Part shown: one piece after another, positions 20,246-30,642 of the stretch
Layout: each line of letters starts with the position of its first letter
Numbering within the stretch: position 1 is the stretch's first letter
From: Prostheceraeus crozeri
Taxonomy: Eukaryota > Platyhelminthes > Polycladida > Euryleptidae
NCBI GenBank assembly: GCA_907163375.1
Contig: CAJQUW010013630.1
Span: 58,469-122,468, forward strand
Reading direction: 5' to 3'
Length of the DNA: 64,000 nucleotides
Notes under the pieces: model-generated
What the model was told of the DNA's origin: nothing
Databases searched by the model: none
What the model saw: the letters and a program-made list of their open reading frames with translations, nothing else
Made by a program: the position numbers and the translations under genes

Positions 20246-22554
20246 TTGAGACTTTTGTCTGCAAACTGTATTCAAATTCTTTGCAACAATAAATTGAGTA
20301 AAAAATCCGACATTCTAATAAAAATATAGGACTAGAGCGGGCACACCGATATCATTGCCACATCGTTGACATGTGTTCATGTCAACGTTGCCGCCGCGGT
20401 GGCGGCTTCCAGTGACTGACAATGGCAGACACCGCTACGTTGTCAGTCTACTTTGCAAATATTCGTGGTTCTCATCATATCTCTTTAAATACAGAACCAT
20501 TTTGCAAACGTGATTTATTGATAACCTCTTAATTAAATACCTCATCCTCTATATTAAGATTTAAGACGTGGTTTCACTATGTCATTGTAAATCGTGCGCT
20601 ATAAAAACTGAACAGAAGATATTATCTGGAAGAAAACGTGGATAAAATCATTCAATTGTGCAATAATAGAAGGCGGCAGCGTAGAATGTACCCGCACACT
20701 CTGTCACCTGAAGTTTCTTACTTCGCATATCATGGCTGTGGAATCGGTTAACACTTAGCTTTCCTCTTCAATAAAGCATAAATAATGTGTCTGCGCAATA
20801 CGGTCAATTTCAAAGATTTCCAAAGACATTCTCATGATCCATTCCTGATATCATTTGTGTCGAAGTCGTGGAATAAATGAAATATAAAGAAACAGATTGA
20901 TCAAGCTACAAATCTAGCAGTTTCTGACTAATGTTGATCAATCATTAACTATATTTGTGTATATTCGTGTATTTCAGGACATTGATTTTCAACTAACAAG
21001 GCTTGAAACATTGATGGTATGGGAGGGCAGACGCCACATAAATTAGAAATACAGAAAAACTTAACATTCTGCCATAGCCTGAAATTTGCTATTCTTCTCT
21101 AAATGCATTATGTCCTAACTATTTCACTAACTGATGATCCAGCGCCGGCACAAATAAAATTGCGAACAAATGGTTTTCTAAAGTCGCTTCTAGGTTCTCT
21201 AGTTTTGAAGTCAAATCAATTTATCAATCATTTGAAGATCAATATCTTATGAAATCAAAAATCGACTGCGATTTCTGAAATTCTTGTGAGATAAATGCTT
21301 ATACTACTAGAAAGTGACTGAATCGAGGCGTCAAAGATAAATGAATTAAAACGATAAAATTAAAAAATCCTTCTTTGCGTTACCCTCATACTGGCTTATT
21401 CTCTCCACTTCGTCGGACGCATACAAGTAATTGACAGATAAAGAGTTCAGGAGCATGTGTTTTTGTAAAATGAATTGCGCAATCGCTTTAACCAGGAAAA
21501 TAAAAACCACTAGGGTTGTTAGACCACATTTTAAAACACACCATTACTACAGGAATGGCCTAACACTTAAAATCAGTTCAGGAGCAATCAGGAGTAGGCT
21601 TGAATTCTAAAGTAAAAAATCTTTCCTTTGCATCCCTCTCTATTCTGTGAGCTCTATGTCAGTTTTCTTATAGAGCTCACAGATTTTGAAGTGACAATCG
21701 CTTCGCAACTTTAAACATTGTTGCAAAACTCGCTCAGTTTTTGGCAATGCGCTTTCCCGTTTAGGTCTAAAGATTTAAATGCAATTATTGATAGCCTTTT
21801 TATTATGCCATAATGTGCACACGACCCTTCGGACATTGAAACTTGGTCCACTGTGAAGTGGTTTACAAATAGAAGTGAATGAACACAAAAAAATCTGAAA
21901 TTGAGAGTGTGCAATGCTGATATTTAAACAACTCATCTGATGACGCACTATAGATAGTGAGGCCATTTGACTTTCCAGTGTGTTGCTAATCCCACCTCCA
22001 TTTCGCTTTATATGGGCGCCTTCTCCTTGATTGATATGGCCTCAGCTTGTCGCAGTTGAAGCAATTCAAAAAAATAGTCAACATTCTGAAGGAATTAATG
22101 ATCCTTTTCACTCTCAATTTACGTACATGTATTTTCAAGTAATGTTGTTCAAAAGAGCCGTTATTTTCATGTATTATGTCTATCTGCTTAAACAAAGTCG
22201 ATCAGAACAAATTCGCAACCAATCTTGAAAGAGAATCATAACCCAGTGAAAGACATGATTTAAGTCTATAGAAGAAGAGAAATCTATTTTCGAATCATTT
22301 TCGAATGTTGACAGAATGGCGAATTATTTCCTCCACCATTAATGTTCGATAAGAACGCGGACGTGATCATTTGCTGCTTGATTTCTACCATGTGAGTTCA
22401 ATCACTTCCGTTTCTTTCAATCATGGCAACTACACTTGTCAGTTAGTGCACCACTCATGCTGTGATTTCCTAAATTAATGATGGCTTGGATCCACTGCGA
22501 TTATCTTCGACTAAAATAAATGCAATGTTTGAATGAAAGGCTAGATTACATTGA
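20246..22554. other. Intron 1, unassigned stretch with two hairpins
   Basis: No gene is recognised. GTTGACATG...CATGTCAAC forms a 9-bp stem near 20371-20392, next to GCCGCCGCGGTGGCGGC. A perfect 13-bp stem lies at 21645-21682. Related short blocks (AAAAAATC.TTC...) recur around 21363 and 21615. Confidence 0.45.
21645..21682. repeat. Perfect 13-bp hairpin
   Basis: CTGTGAGCTCTAT and ATAGAGCTCACAG are separated by 12 bases (GTCAGTTTTCTT). It could be a small foldback or a terminator-like structure; no function is assigned. Confidence 0.6.
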
Positions 22555-22745
22555 CACAAATTTCATTTTCATGTATTCCTGATTGTTTGATAATGCAGAG
22601 AATACATGGAAATGTTTCCTCTGTTTCAGCAACCATGAATTATGAATCCGTTAATCAATAAATATCGAGAAACATGAACTCTTATGCTGCTTATGGAGTC
22701 AAGAAAACAAAATCTACGTCTCCATAAGAAAGATGATATGAAAAA
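22555..22745 (+). repeat. Dispersed repeat R1, copy 1
   Basis: Shared with 29378-29575 in the same orientation: ACAAATTTCAT, CTGATTGTTTGATAATGCAG, AGAATACATGGAAATGT and GTCTCCATAAGAAAGAT in both, with small differences. Class unknown; no coding. Confidence 0.65.
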
Positions 22746-22989
22746 GTACATGCCATGATGATCTCAAGTTTTGAGTTGAAAGATCCGGAGGGATAATCAT
22801 GGAGAAATGACCATGATACTGACACAATATTCAAAATTCGAGACAAAAGATGATACTTCTGCATAGCACAATTGCCCATAAGGTGTGTCGAACATAACAT
22901 TACCTGCATGTGGTCTACATATTTCAAATGATGTGCAACATTACGCGAACTACACAAATGCATCGTTTAACAAGGTTTGTAGACATTAA

Positions 22990-23870
22990 GTTATTCTTAA
23001 GTGAACTGAAAATGGTTCCCACAGGCAAATTTCAACAAGTGAATCATAGAGTAGGTATAAGAGTAGCAACTCAGCATAAATTTTAATCCCTAATGTGTAT
23101 TAAGTTTCGATTTTATTAAATGAACTCGAGACGAGATCCAGTGCCACATGTGATATGCAAATTTTTACACTTTTGAAGAAATTTACACGGATTTGACTGA
23201 TCATGATACCAACACAGAAGGAAAATAGCATTTTACAAATCCTCCGTGTCAAGATGCCTTGGCGAAGTAATATAGTCTGCTAAATTACCAATTCGATGAG
23301 TTACCATCACTTTCATGCTCAATCTTGTTAATATGAGTATTTTCTTAAGCGTGATCATATCAGACTATACTTGCCACTGAAACAGTGAAATATTATAATC
23401 AAGGACAAAGATCATAATTAACTTCAAAATATGTAAATGAGTCCACATCACTGTTCAGATTCAAGAAATGAAACAAATTTAGTGAATCATAAAATCATAC
23501 CGATGAAAATTCAGCCAAGAAGCACAATAAGATCTCAACTTTTCCAATGAGACTTGCATTACAATGTGGTTCATGAAATTTGCCTGATAATCAGGTCAAG
23601 TTCCGTAATATTGAGATACTGTTAGTAATTGTTCGTTCCTTTTGATATCTAATAAGTTTTATGGCTTCGGTCGCTAGCATATAAAGAAAGGAATAATTTG
23701 CAAAAGTGATCGATTATTTCTTTTAAGCCGCAAGAACGAATCTACGCAAAAACTTGAATCCATTGATATAAAAATTTTCACTGTATGCTGACATTTTTTG
23801 AATTGACACTCTACCTGATGGAATGCAAGAATGTTGCATAAATTGATGATCATAAAACATTGGACGACCA
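22990..23870 (+). repeat. Dispersed repeat R2, copy 1
   Basis: Direct counterpart of 62905-63960. Shared markers in order: CCCTAATGTGTAT, TTTCGATTTTATTAAATGAA, GATATGCAAATTTTT, TTTCATGCTCAA, GAGTATTTTCTTAAGCGTGA, TTTAGTGAATCA, TTCCTTTTGATATC, TAGCATATAAA and GACACTCTACCT. About 0.9 kb, no protein, no inverted ends seen. Could be a non-autonomous element or part of a larger repeat. Confidence 0.7.
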
Positions 23871-24483
23871 AAAATTACAATCAACGTTCAAATCTCGGTA
23901 TGTCACAATTTAAAGTTCGCCATTAGGAAAACAACCAGCAAATTCCTTGGTAGGCGAACCCCCGCTAGGATAGAATATTAAGATATCGACGGGGTCGTGA
24001 TACCTTCCTCAAGAAAGTCATCTGCGTCCATAAATCAGGCTGCCAATTCAATAGACACTTCCGATTAACCGTCCAGAATATCAACATTGGTAGAACATGT
24101 GCAGATGATAGATTTATATCGCTAGCAATTGACCAGTGCTGAATATAATATACATTTTATGAGTTAATCACAGAGAAAATTTCATTCTAGGGTCAGTAAC
24201 TTTAACAACGAAAATGTCTGCTGATTGACGATTATGATTTAATTTCGTTTCATTATTACACCTAAAACATCAATAGTCTGCTTTGACAGTGGCAAATGGC
24301 CTACAGCTGGCAGACACTTCAACACAGCTGACTTCTTGTCTCACCATTCATCAAACTTCATAAACGATTAAATCATATTTTCGATGATATTTGTAATATT
24401 GGTATTGAACATTGCAGGAGTTGGTTCCAGATCGACTAAAAGCACTAAAATCTAATGTTTTAGAGGCCAACGCGGAGTAAAAT

Positions 24484-24662
24484 GATTTTTTGGTTTAAAA
24501 TTTGGCTTAGTGCCCCTTCTTCCGCGCAAAATCAAGAAATAAAAACTAACTAAATTTATAAGCAACCCAAATTGGGTTAAAAAATTTAAATTAAATTTTA
24601 TTAAATTGGTTTATAAGCAATCCAATTTGGCCACAAAGCCAAATTTTAAACCAAAAAAAGAT
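24484..24662. mobile_element. AT-rich MITE, 179 bp
   Basis: Inverted ends GATTTTTTGGTTTAAAATTT and the complement AAATTTTAAACCAAAAAAAG (about 24 bp each). The interior has two direct blocks, TTTATAAGCAACCCAAATTGG and TTTATAAGCAATCCAATTTGG shortened forms, near 24555 and 24610. No coding. Confidence 0.65.
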
Positions 24663-25164
24663 TAAAAGCAGACTAAGAGGGAATGCACATGAATGGAAAG
24701 ACTTCGTCAATATACAGACCATTATGAATTTTAAAGATTGAATTGGAAAACAAGAAATAGCATATAAAGTAAAGAGCTGATTGACTGTGGATAAGCGATT
24801 AGAAATGAAATGCCTGAGCATGAGTCAAAATTCTTGATCTTAAAATTGAATTCGACAGCTACAAAATGACTAGGATTTCCGATGACATAAACACAAGTAA
24901 GAAAACACAAGGCGATTCTTCGCTGTCTCACCAAATGCATTCAAAATTGGCATGCAATAGATTCTTCTTTCATCCAGGCCATAATATGAAAATGTTAGGT
25001 ATTGAAACTATAAAATGCTATGAAAAAATCAAAGAATTGAAACTCAACAATCGTTCTTGCAACCCGATTTGATTAAAGATTCATGAATTGCTGGATGTTT
25101 TATGCTGATATCAAGCATTGTCTGGAAAAACATATATTTTTTTCTTTTGACAGTGATGCATGCC

Positions 25165-25948
25165 CACGGTGAGTCAAAACCATTTTTTTGGGAAGTGAAA
25201 TATCCCATCTCTGATTTTGCTTTTATCCAATGCCTTAACATCCCAGTATCCCATAACGGTGATATGAAAATCTTTCATCGATATCTTTTTTTTCTAGAAG
25301 GCCATATTTAATATGGCCGCCAAATGCATAAAATTGTTAAATCAAAATATCAATTCATTGTGCTATCGCCTTTTTCTTGCAACCAAATCAAGCAGTCAAT
25401 TTCTCTACAATTTTACTAATTATTTGAGACTAACTGTTGGCATCTACAGTCATATTTGAAGCTCCTACAGGGTGCTGCATTATGAAAAAAATAAAAATAT
25501 ATATATATATATATATATAGAAATTATGATGTTTGAGATAGCATTCAGAATTCTCTATAGCACCTTGATGAGTTATTTTGAGCCATCTAGAAGCATAGTC
25601 GAATATTTCTTATCAGCATAATGTATAGATACATATATACATACAGCAGGAGGTATTTATGGATCTCAGTTCCATAGAATGGGAAAGCACAAATTTGTTT
25701 ATTTTGTGATTACACCGCTTTCCGGATAAAATTCAACCACATTTGGAGATGATGTCTATGTCCCTTGATATACATGCAACACGTACAGAGCACGCGATCT
25801 TCTGACAGGATTCGAATAATTTGAATCTGAATTCAAATTTGACGAATCGTTGCATTGTCACAATTAGTTCGAATCATTTGACTTATGATGCCGTACACTG
25901 CAAGATCTTACAACGACGCGAGAAAATCTGTCTGTGTGCTATGTCTGC
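25165..25948. repeat. Left inverted arm of the RAG1-like element
   Basis: Runs inward from CACGGTG to about 25948 (ATGTCT). Over the last ~65 bases, around TTATGATGCCGTACACTGC, it differs from the other arm at only two positions. It contains an (AT)n run and a block (about 25350-25405) absent from the other arm. Confidence 0.88.
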
Positions 25949-26230
25949 ACGAAGAATGCGGGATTTAAAATCAGGATGATCAAACGATCTCACTTTGTAC
26001 TTCTCTCAATGTTTCGCAAAATCGTAATGTAAGCTCTCACATGTTTGTTCGCTCCATTGTGCAAGGCCTTTATTAGTGCGCCCTCAAAAATCTTTCACGT
26101 GAAAGAACAAGGCGTGTATTTTGGGTGTCACGCTTACGCCGAGTGCAATATAGCTTTCTTGGAAAGCATACATGTAGATGTCTTGCTCAAAATCGTCGCA
26201 CAATATGTTTCCAAAACATGATGACACAAT
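25883..26230 (-). pseudogene. RAG1-like transposase, exon 2 (C-terminal catalytic part)
   Basis: A 116-codon stretch in one frame with two in-frame stops and no length changes. It reads IVSSCFGNILCDDFEQDIYM, then YIALGVSVTPKIHALFFHV, then GLAQWSEQTCESLHYDFAKH and EKYKVRSFDHPDF. WSEQTCES resembles the RAG1 sequence WASEGNES, which holds its third catalytic residue (a Glu). The second stop replaces what is probably a Trp (TGA for TGG). The last 22 codons (from DIAHRQIF to TAA at 25885-25883) lie in the left arm and are the antisense of the first codons of the same gene. Confidence 0.75.
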
Positions 26231-26840
26231 CTGGAAAATCGATTGTTATGTTTATTTCTAAAAATTGTTGTAGTATATGTAATTCATGTAGACGTAGGTG
26301 TAGACAATAGGTAATAGGCTATTACAGACTGATAGCAAGATTATTAATGATCATGCTGCAATGCAATTATACAATGCGATATGCTTGCGTGTACATGACA
26401 TGCAAATAGAGAGTACCTATGACAGATTCTATTATGAAGGGATTGATGGACTGGAAACTGAATTTACCGCAATGCCAAAGTGGTCCTAAAATGCAAGTTT
26501 CAGTCTTTCAATACCTATCTTGCATGTAGGTTCCCACACATACAATAAAATTGAAACAGTATTTGATAAATCATCCATATATGCACCGACGTTTATTCAA
26601 ATATAGTTTCTAACTATATTTTTTGAATATTAGGCAGTAGACCAATTCAGTATGCAGTAAGTGCATAGGCATTCTGATCCTCTGTAAAAATTCTAAAGAT
26701 TCTATGGATTCTTTCAGCATGAATATGGGATCATAGGAGGACATGCAATAAACTTATCTATAGACAAACAATTGCATTGAAAAATATTTGGAAATCAAGC
26801 TATGAGACAGTATGTTTACGATCTAGAAGTGGCAGCTCAC
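26231..26840 (-). other. Intron of the RAG1-like transposase gene
   Basis: A donor CGAAAG|GTGAGC at 26841/26840 and an acceptor TTTTCCAG|ATTGTG at 26231/26230 enclose 610 bp without coding sense. The protein continues in phase 0 from FRSLRK to IVSSCFGNIL. Confidence 0.75.
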
Positions 26841-28500
26841 CTTTCGCAAACTTCGAAAAGTATCCACATACGGTAGAAATTCCAACGGGCAAATTGATTG
26901 CAATTTGTCAATATTGCTAAGTAAGATATTACAACTGTTTCCGGTGAAACTGCCTCCGTGATAAGCCTCCCTCTGTACGTGACAAGCAGCAATCCATTCA
27001 GAAACACCGTCCCATCTTTTTGCTAGCTATATATACAGCTTATTGACAACTCCCATGAATATATGCAGTTGAGGAGGCGGAATAATGTCAAGAACAGATT
27101 TGCTACTATCATGTGGTTTGACAATGGTTGGATGAATGACATTTCATTGAAATTTTGCAGTCTTTTTCTGCCTATCATCATCAATATGATTCCAAAAATC
27201 CTCCTGAAGATTGCCACATGTTCGTGGGTTACCTTGAATATGAAGAAGACTCTTCTCTGAGTCGCACCAGCAACATTGATGTAAGGAGCCATGGCTCATG
27301 ATTCCCATCAGTAAGTTGCACAATTTCAAATCGGCACTGACGAAATATTGCTGTTGGATATTATTTACACCACATGTGTGCCCAAAGTTTCAAAAGATTT
27401 GTGTAATTCTCCTGAACTTCAGGGGCAATACCAAGCACGAAAACCTTTTTCACCCTTGAATCTTTAAACATCTGTGATTCAGGAAAAGCAACTGGAACTA
27501 ATGAAATGCAAATTTTCAAAAATCCTCCACCCCGTCCACACCTAGACGAAGTATTACGTCTGAACTGTTTTCACCTCGCTCTGAAAGAACTGCTGAGATA
27601 AAAGCTGAAGGATCGACACAAACAACACTCCAGCGGGGAGTTCGGTTCTTGATCTTAACACCCTCCATTTCTACAAAGTCAATCAATTGAGCTTCGAAAA
27701 ATTGATCGAACCGATGGTCACGGTTTTGAAGATAAGGCCTCAAATTTGGCTCAACAAGCTTTTGTGTTGAGGCTGAAGACAAGTGTCGCTTTAATTTCAG
27801 CAAACTGCGTCCACTCAAATTTAAGCTTGTTTGGATAGTACCCACTTGCTTCAGTTCTAAACATGAAGGAGTCGTAGACTTCTTTGAGGTGCCTCCTGCA
27901 ATCTTAAGTGGGTGACCTCCGTGAGGCGATGGTGATATCTCAACCACACTAGAATCTCATGACTAAACTAGACGCAACATGCTGGCCAACTTTTTCATGC
28001 TCTGCGACTAACTGATTTAGTTTGTCGGTCCTGGTTGTCATGGTACAAGTATGAGCTTTTCCTTTCGCTATCTCTGACAGACATATTCGACAAGGTAGTA
28101 TATTTGATTTGCTGATATCAGCATCACCCGGAAAGTTCACCTTATTTTTCATAGAATTTCCGGCAATGGCATCAGATCTGCTGATTTCACAAATATGACA
28201 CGAACATTGATTGTCATCAGTCGATCTCGTTATGTATCTCTTTGGAATTTTAGAATGGTGACACAGAGGCAACTGTCGAAGAAACTTTTCTTTCTCGAAT
28301 TCAGACAAAGTTATCCTAAAAGTGGTGCATATTACGTTTGGCAATCTGGTGTCAGCTCCATCAAATCCATCAATAACAAATTTTGCATTGAGTTGCATCA
28401 TTGAACTGCTAATAGTTCGCAAATCTTTCACTTTTTGAAGACATAGCACACAGACAGAGTTTCTCGCGTCGTTGTGAGATCTTGCAGTGTACGGCATCAT
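26841..28500 (-). pseudogene. RAG1-like transposase, exon 1 (zinc module and catalytic core start)
   Basis: Starts at ATG 28500 (MMPYTARSHNDARNSVCVLC). The N-terminal part has CVLC, then FVIDGFDGADTRLPNVIC, then CSCHICEISRSD, then LPCRICLSEIAKGKAHTC: the order CxxC, D..D...P..C, CxIC is the layout of the RAG1 N-terminal region (CRIC ... IDVKADVDSIHPTEFC ... CDIC). After a frame change come HPLKIAG, NLRPYLQNRDHRFDQFFEA, then VILRLGVDG and, one frame over, GGGFLKICISLVP (proposed first catalytic Asp; compare CDGMGD in RAG1). Then APEVQENYTNLLKLW, SADLKLCNLLMGIMSHGSLH, CCWCD (a CxxC), IPPPQLHIFMGVVNKLY and NVQ-type ACHVQREAYHGGSFTGNSCN, LPYVDTFRSLRK. At least three frame changes and several stops show a dead copy. 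The second acidic catalytic residue is not identified: RAG1 has LHCDIG where this has LHIFMG. Confidence 0.75.
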
Positions 28501-29166
28501 AAGTCAAATGATTCGAACTAACTGTGACAATGCAACGATTCGTCAAATTTGAATTCAGATTCAAATTATTCGAATCCTGTCAGAAGATCGTGTGCTCTGT
28601 ACGTGTTGCATGTATATCAAGGGACATAGACATCATCTCCAAATGTGGTTGAATTTTATCCGGAAAGCGGTGTAATCACAAAATAAACAAATTTGTGCTT
28701 TCCCATTCTATGGAACTGAGATCCATAAATACCTCCTGCTGTATGCATATATGTATCTATATATTAGGCTGATAAGAAATATTCGACTATGCTTCTAGAT
28801 GGCTCAAAATAACTCATCAAGGTGCTATAGAGAATTCTGAATGCTATCTCAAACATCATAATTTCTATATTTATTTTTATTTTTTTCATAATGCAGCACC
28901 CTGTGGGAGCTTCAAATATGGCTATAGATGCCAACAGTTAGTCTCAAATAATTAGTAAAAATATTTATATAATTATAGTAAATATTTTGATTTAACAATT
29001 TTATGCATTTGGCGGCCATATTAAATATGGCCTTCTAGAAAAAAAGATATCGATGAAAGATTTTCATATCACCGTTATGGGATGCTGGGATGTTAAGGCA
29101 TTGGATAAAAGCAAAATCAGAGATGTGATATTTCACTTCCCAAAAAAATGGTTTTGACTCACCGTG
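28439..29166. repeat. Right inverted arm of the RAG1-like element
   Basis: Mirror of the left arm. It holds about 666 bases of 5' flank upstream of the transposase ATG and the first ~20 codons. No promoter motif is certain. Confidence 0.88.
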
Positions 29167-29377
29167 TGCCACTTTCTATTTGAAATGTTGCATTATATTC
29201 GTCTAAGATTACATAAACATACTTCGTGATTTCAAATGGTGCATCTTTTTACTTGCATTGTCGAGCGGTAGATTAAGTGTGTCGGTTACCTAAACAAAAC
29301 TGTCAAAGATCATGCTAAAATAGTGAACTAAAACCGTTCACTAACTAATCATCGTCTTGTCTTTTCTGACTAGATAC

Positions 29378-29575
29378 AAATTTCATATTTATGAATTCGT
29401 GATTGTTTAATAATGCAGAGAATACATTGAAATGTCTATTCTATTTCAACAACTGTTGTGAAAAGAATTATGAATACATGAATTCATTAATATCATGAAG
29501 CATTATCTCTATCATGCAAGATCCACCCAAGATAACAAAATGTATGTCTCCATGAGAAAGATATTATGAAAGATT
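29378..29575 (+). repeat. Dispersed repeat R1, copy 2
   Basis: Counterpart of 22555-22745, starting about 210 bases outside the right end of the RAG1-like element. Shared CGTGATTGTTTAATAATGCAG-like core, AGAATACATTGAAATGTC and GTCTCCATGAGAAAGATAT. Confidence 0.65.
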
Positions 29576-29779
29576 CTTGGTTATGTCATTAGATTTGTGC
29601 TTTCATCTAATAAATTGCAATGGAATCCAACAAAATTTCGAGTTCGACATTTTAGGCGCTATTCATAATAACAAGGATAAATCGAAAGACAGGAAAGTGT
29701 CACTATCTTGGAAAGCATGCCCGAATGAACTTGAACTCATGGAAATTTTCGAAGATCTAAAGGGTGGTCGAAAAAGTAT

Positions 29780-29945
29780 GGTCTCCGTAGCACACTGACT
29801 AAATGCTAGGCCAAGTGATCTTTTGGTCTAGAAGTCGAACCCCAAAAGTGTCATTGAAAGTCGGCAGGAAGGACATTTAGATTAAAAGTGCTAGTATCAA
29901 CGCTCCATCTCAAGTGCTGCCACGTCACCACCGTTGATGCCTCTC
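29780..29945 (+). repeat. tRNA-derived SINE, family A (eroded)
   Basis: GGTCTCCGTAGCACACTGAC, AGAAGTCGAACCCCAAAAGT, GTCATTGAAAGTCGGCAGGA and ATCAACGCTCCATCTC match the copy at 17621. The 3' third is replaced by a C-rich stretch near 29945. Confidence 0.8.
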
Positions 29946-30484
29946 CCCCCCCCCGCCAGTGGAGGAGTTGCGACAAGACATCGCTAGCATGTCTTTGCAT
30001 ACTTTCGTTACTTTCCCTTTTTATTGTATTCACACGATTCATCATATGCACACTGTATACCGCATATATAGTTGAGAATTTTTTGTTAAATGCACTCATG
30101 TTTCAGACTTTTGCTAAACTTAATTCCATTTGGAAGAATCGTAATCTAACCTTTGAGACAATAATGCTCCAAGGACTTAGTAAAAGTCCTCGCCATCCAA
30201 TGTATGAAAATGAAAGCTGTTGGAAACTATTTGCAATGCTTAATATAGTTAGTTGGAAGGAGTTTACAAAGATGCCTACACTTGGAGGAAGGGCTATGTG
30301 GGAGATAACGTAATCGGTATGTGGTTTAGTGAGACGATTACAGAGCCGATCATTGGAAAGGGTGTGGTTCAAAACATCGGAAAATTACGTGATTGTTGCA
30401 CGGACCCTTGCGAGAATATAATGTCTTACTACTAATCGATGACTAGAGTTTATCTACACCAGTTACAGAAAATAGCACAGTCAC
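29946..30484. other. Intron 1, stretch next to the first coding exon
   Basis: No feature recognised beyond the SINE tail. Plus-strand open frames here lack any known motif. Confidence 0.4.
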
Positions 30485-30642
30485 CTCCATGGTCATCTTC
30501 GCTGGGAGGAAGGCCTTCTCCTTTGTTTGAGGTGAGCCCAAACCGAGACCAATCAGGACCGGATCGTCCACGCTCTGAGCCCGTGTCACCCAGCAATCCG
30601 TCCTTCTCGCCCGGTGCTGGATCCATAACCTTCCCGGGCTTG
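30485..30642 (-). CDS. SLC12A8: SLC12A8-like cotransporter, first coding exon
   Basis: First recognised exon of a cation-chloride cotransporter homologue (SLC12 family, membrane transporter). A pyrimidine-rich acceptor ending in cag lies at 30645-30643. The first ATG (MDPAPGEK) is at 30626-30624, leaving 16 bases of probable 5' UTR. The exon ends at 30485 before a GTGACT donor and leaves one base of a split Gly codon. The next exon (11696) starts with two bases that complete it, so the phase agrees. The peptide is about 47 residues, hydrophilic and rich in Gly, Ser, Asp and Glu, as expected for a cytosolic N-terminal tail. Identity rests on splice continuity with the conserved exons, because this tail is not conserved in the family. 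An upstream exon could add residues or only 5' UTR; none is recognised. Confidence 0.75.

Larger units (their letters stand above)
25165..29166 (-). mobile_element. RAG1/Transib-like DNA transposon with long inverted arms
   Basis: A 4.0-kb element in intron 1 of the cotransporter gene, transcribed in the host direction. Its arms (25165-25948 and 28439-29166) are inverted copies that start CACGGTGAGTCAAAACC at both ends. TGCC lies immediately outside each end (25161-25164 and 29167-29170, allowing for reading TGCC|CACGGTG and CACCGTG|TGCC), a possible 4-bp target repeat. It encodes a two-exon transposase (28500-26841 and 26230-25883). The arms differ mainly by an (AT)n expansion (25497-25519) and a replaced block near 25350-25405 in the left arm. 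CACGGTG is like the Transib terminal heptamer and one base from the RAG signal heptamer CACAGTG. Relationship to RAG1/Transib is inferred from motifs; alternative is an unrelated superfamily with convergent ends. Confidence 0.8.

Noticed and set aside
25165-25181. A true RAG 12- or 23-type signal at the element end
   Set aside because: The nonamer-like CAAAACC is only three bases from the heptamer, not 12 or 23.
29888-30313. 141-codon plus-strand open frame
   Set aside because: It starts inside a SINE and shows no domain; chance frame opposite the gene.
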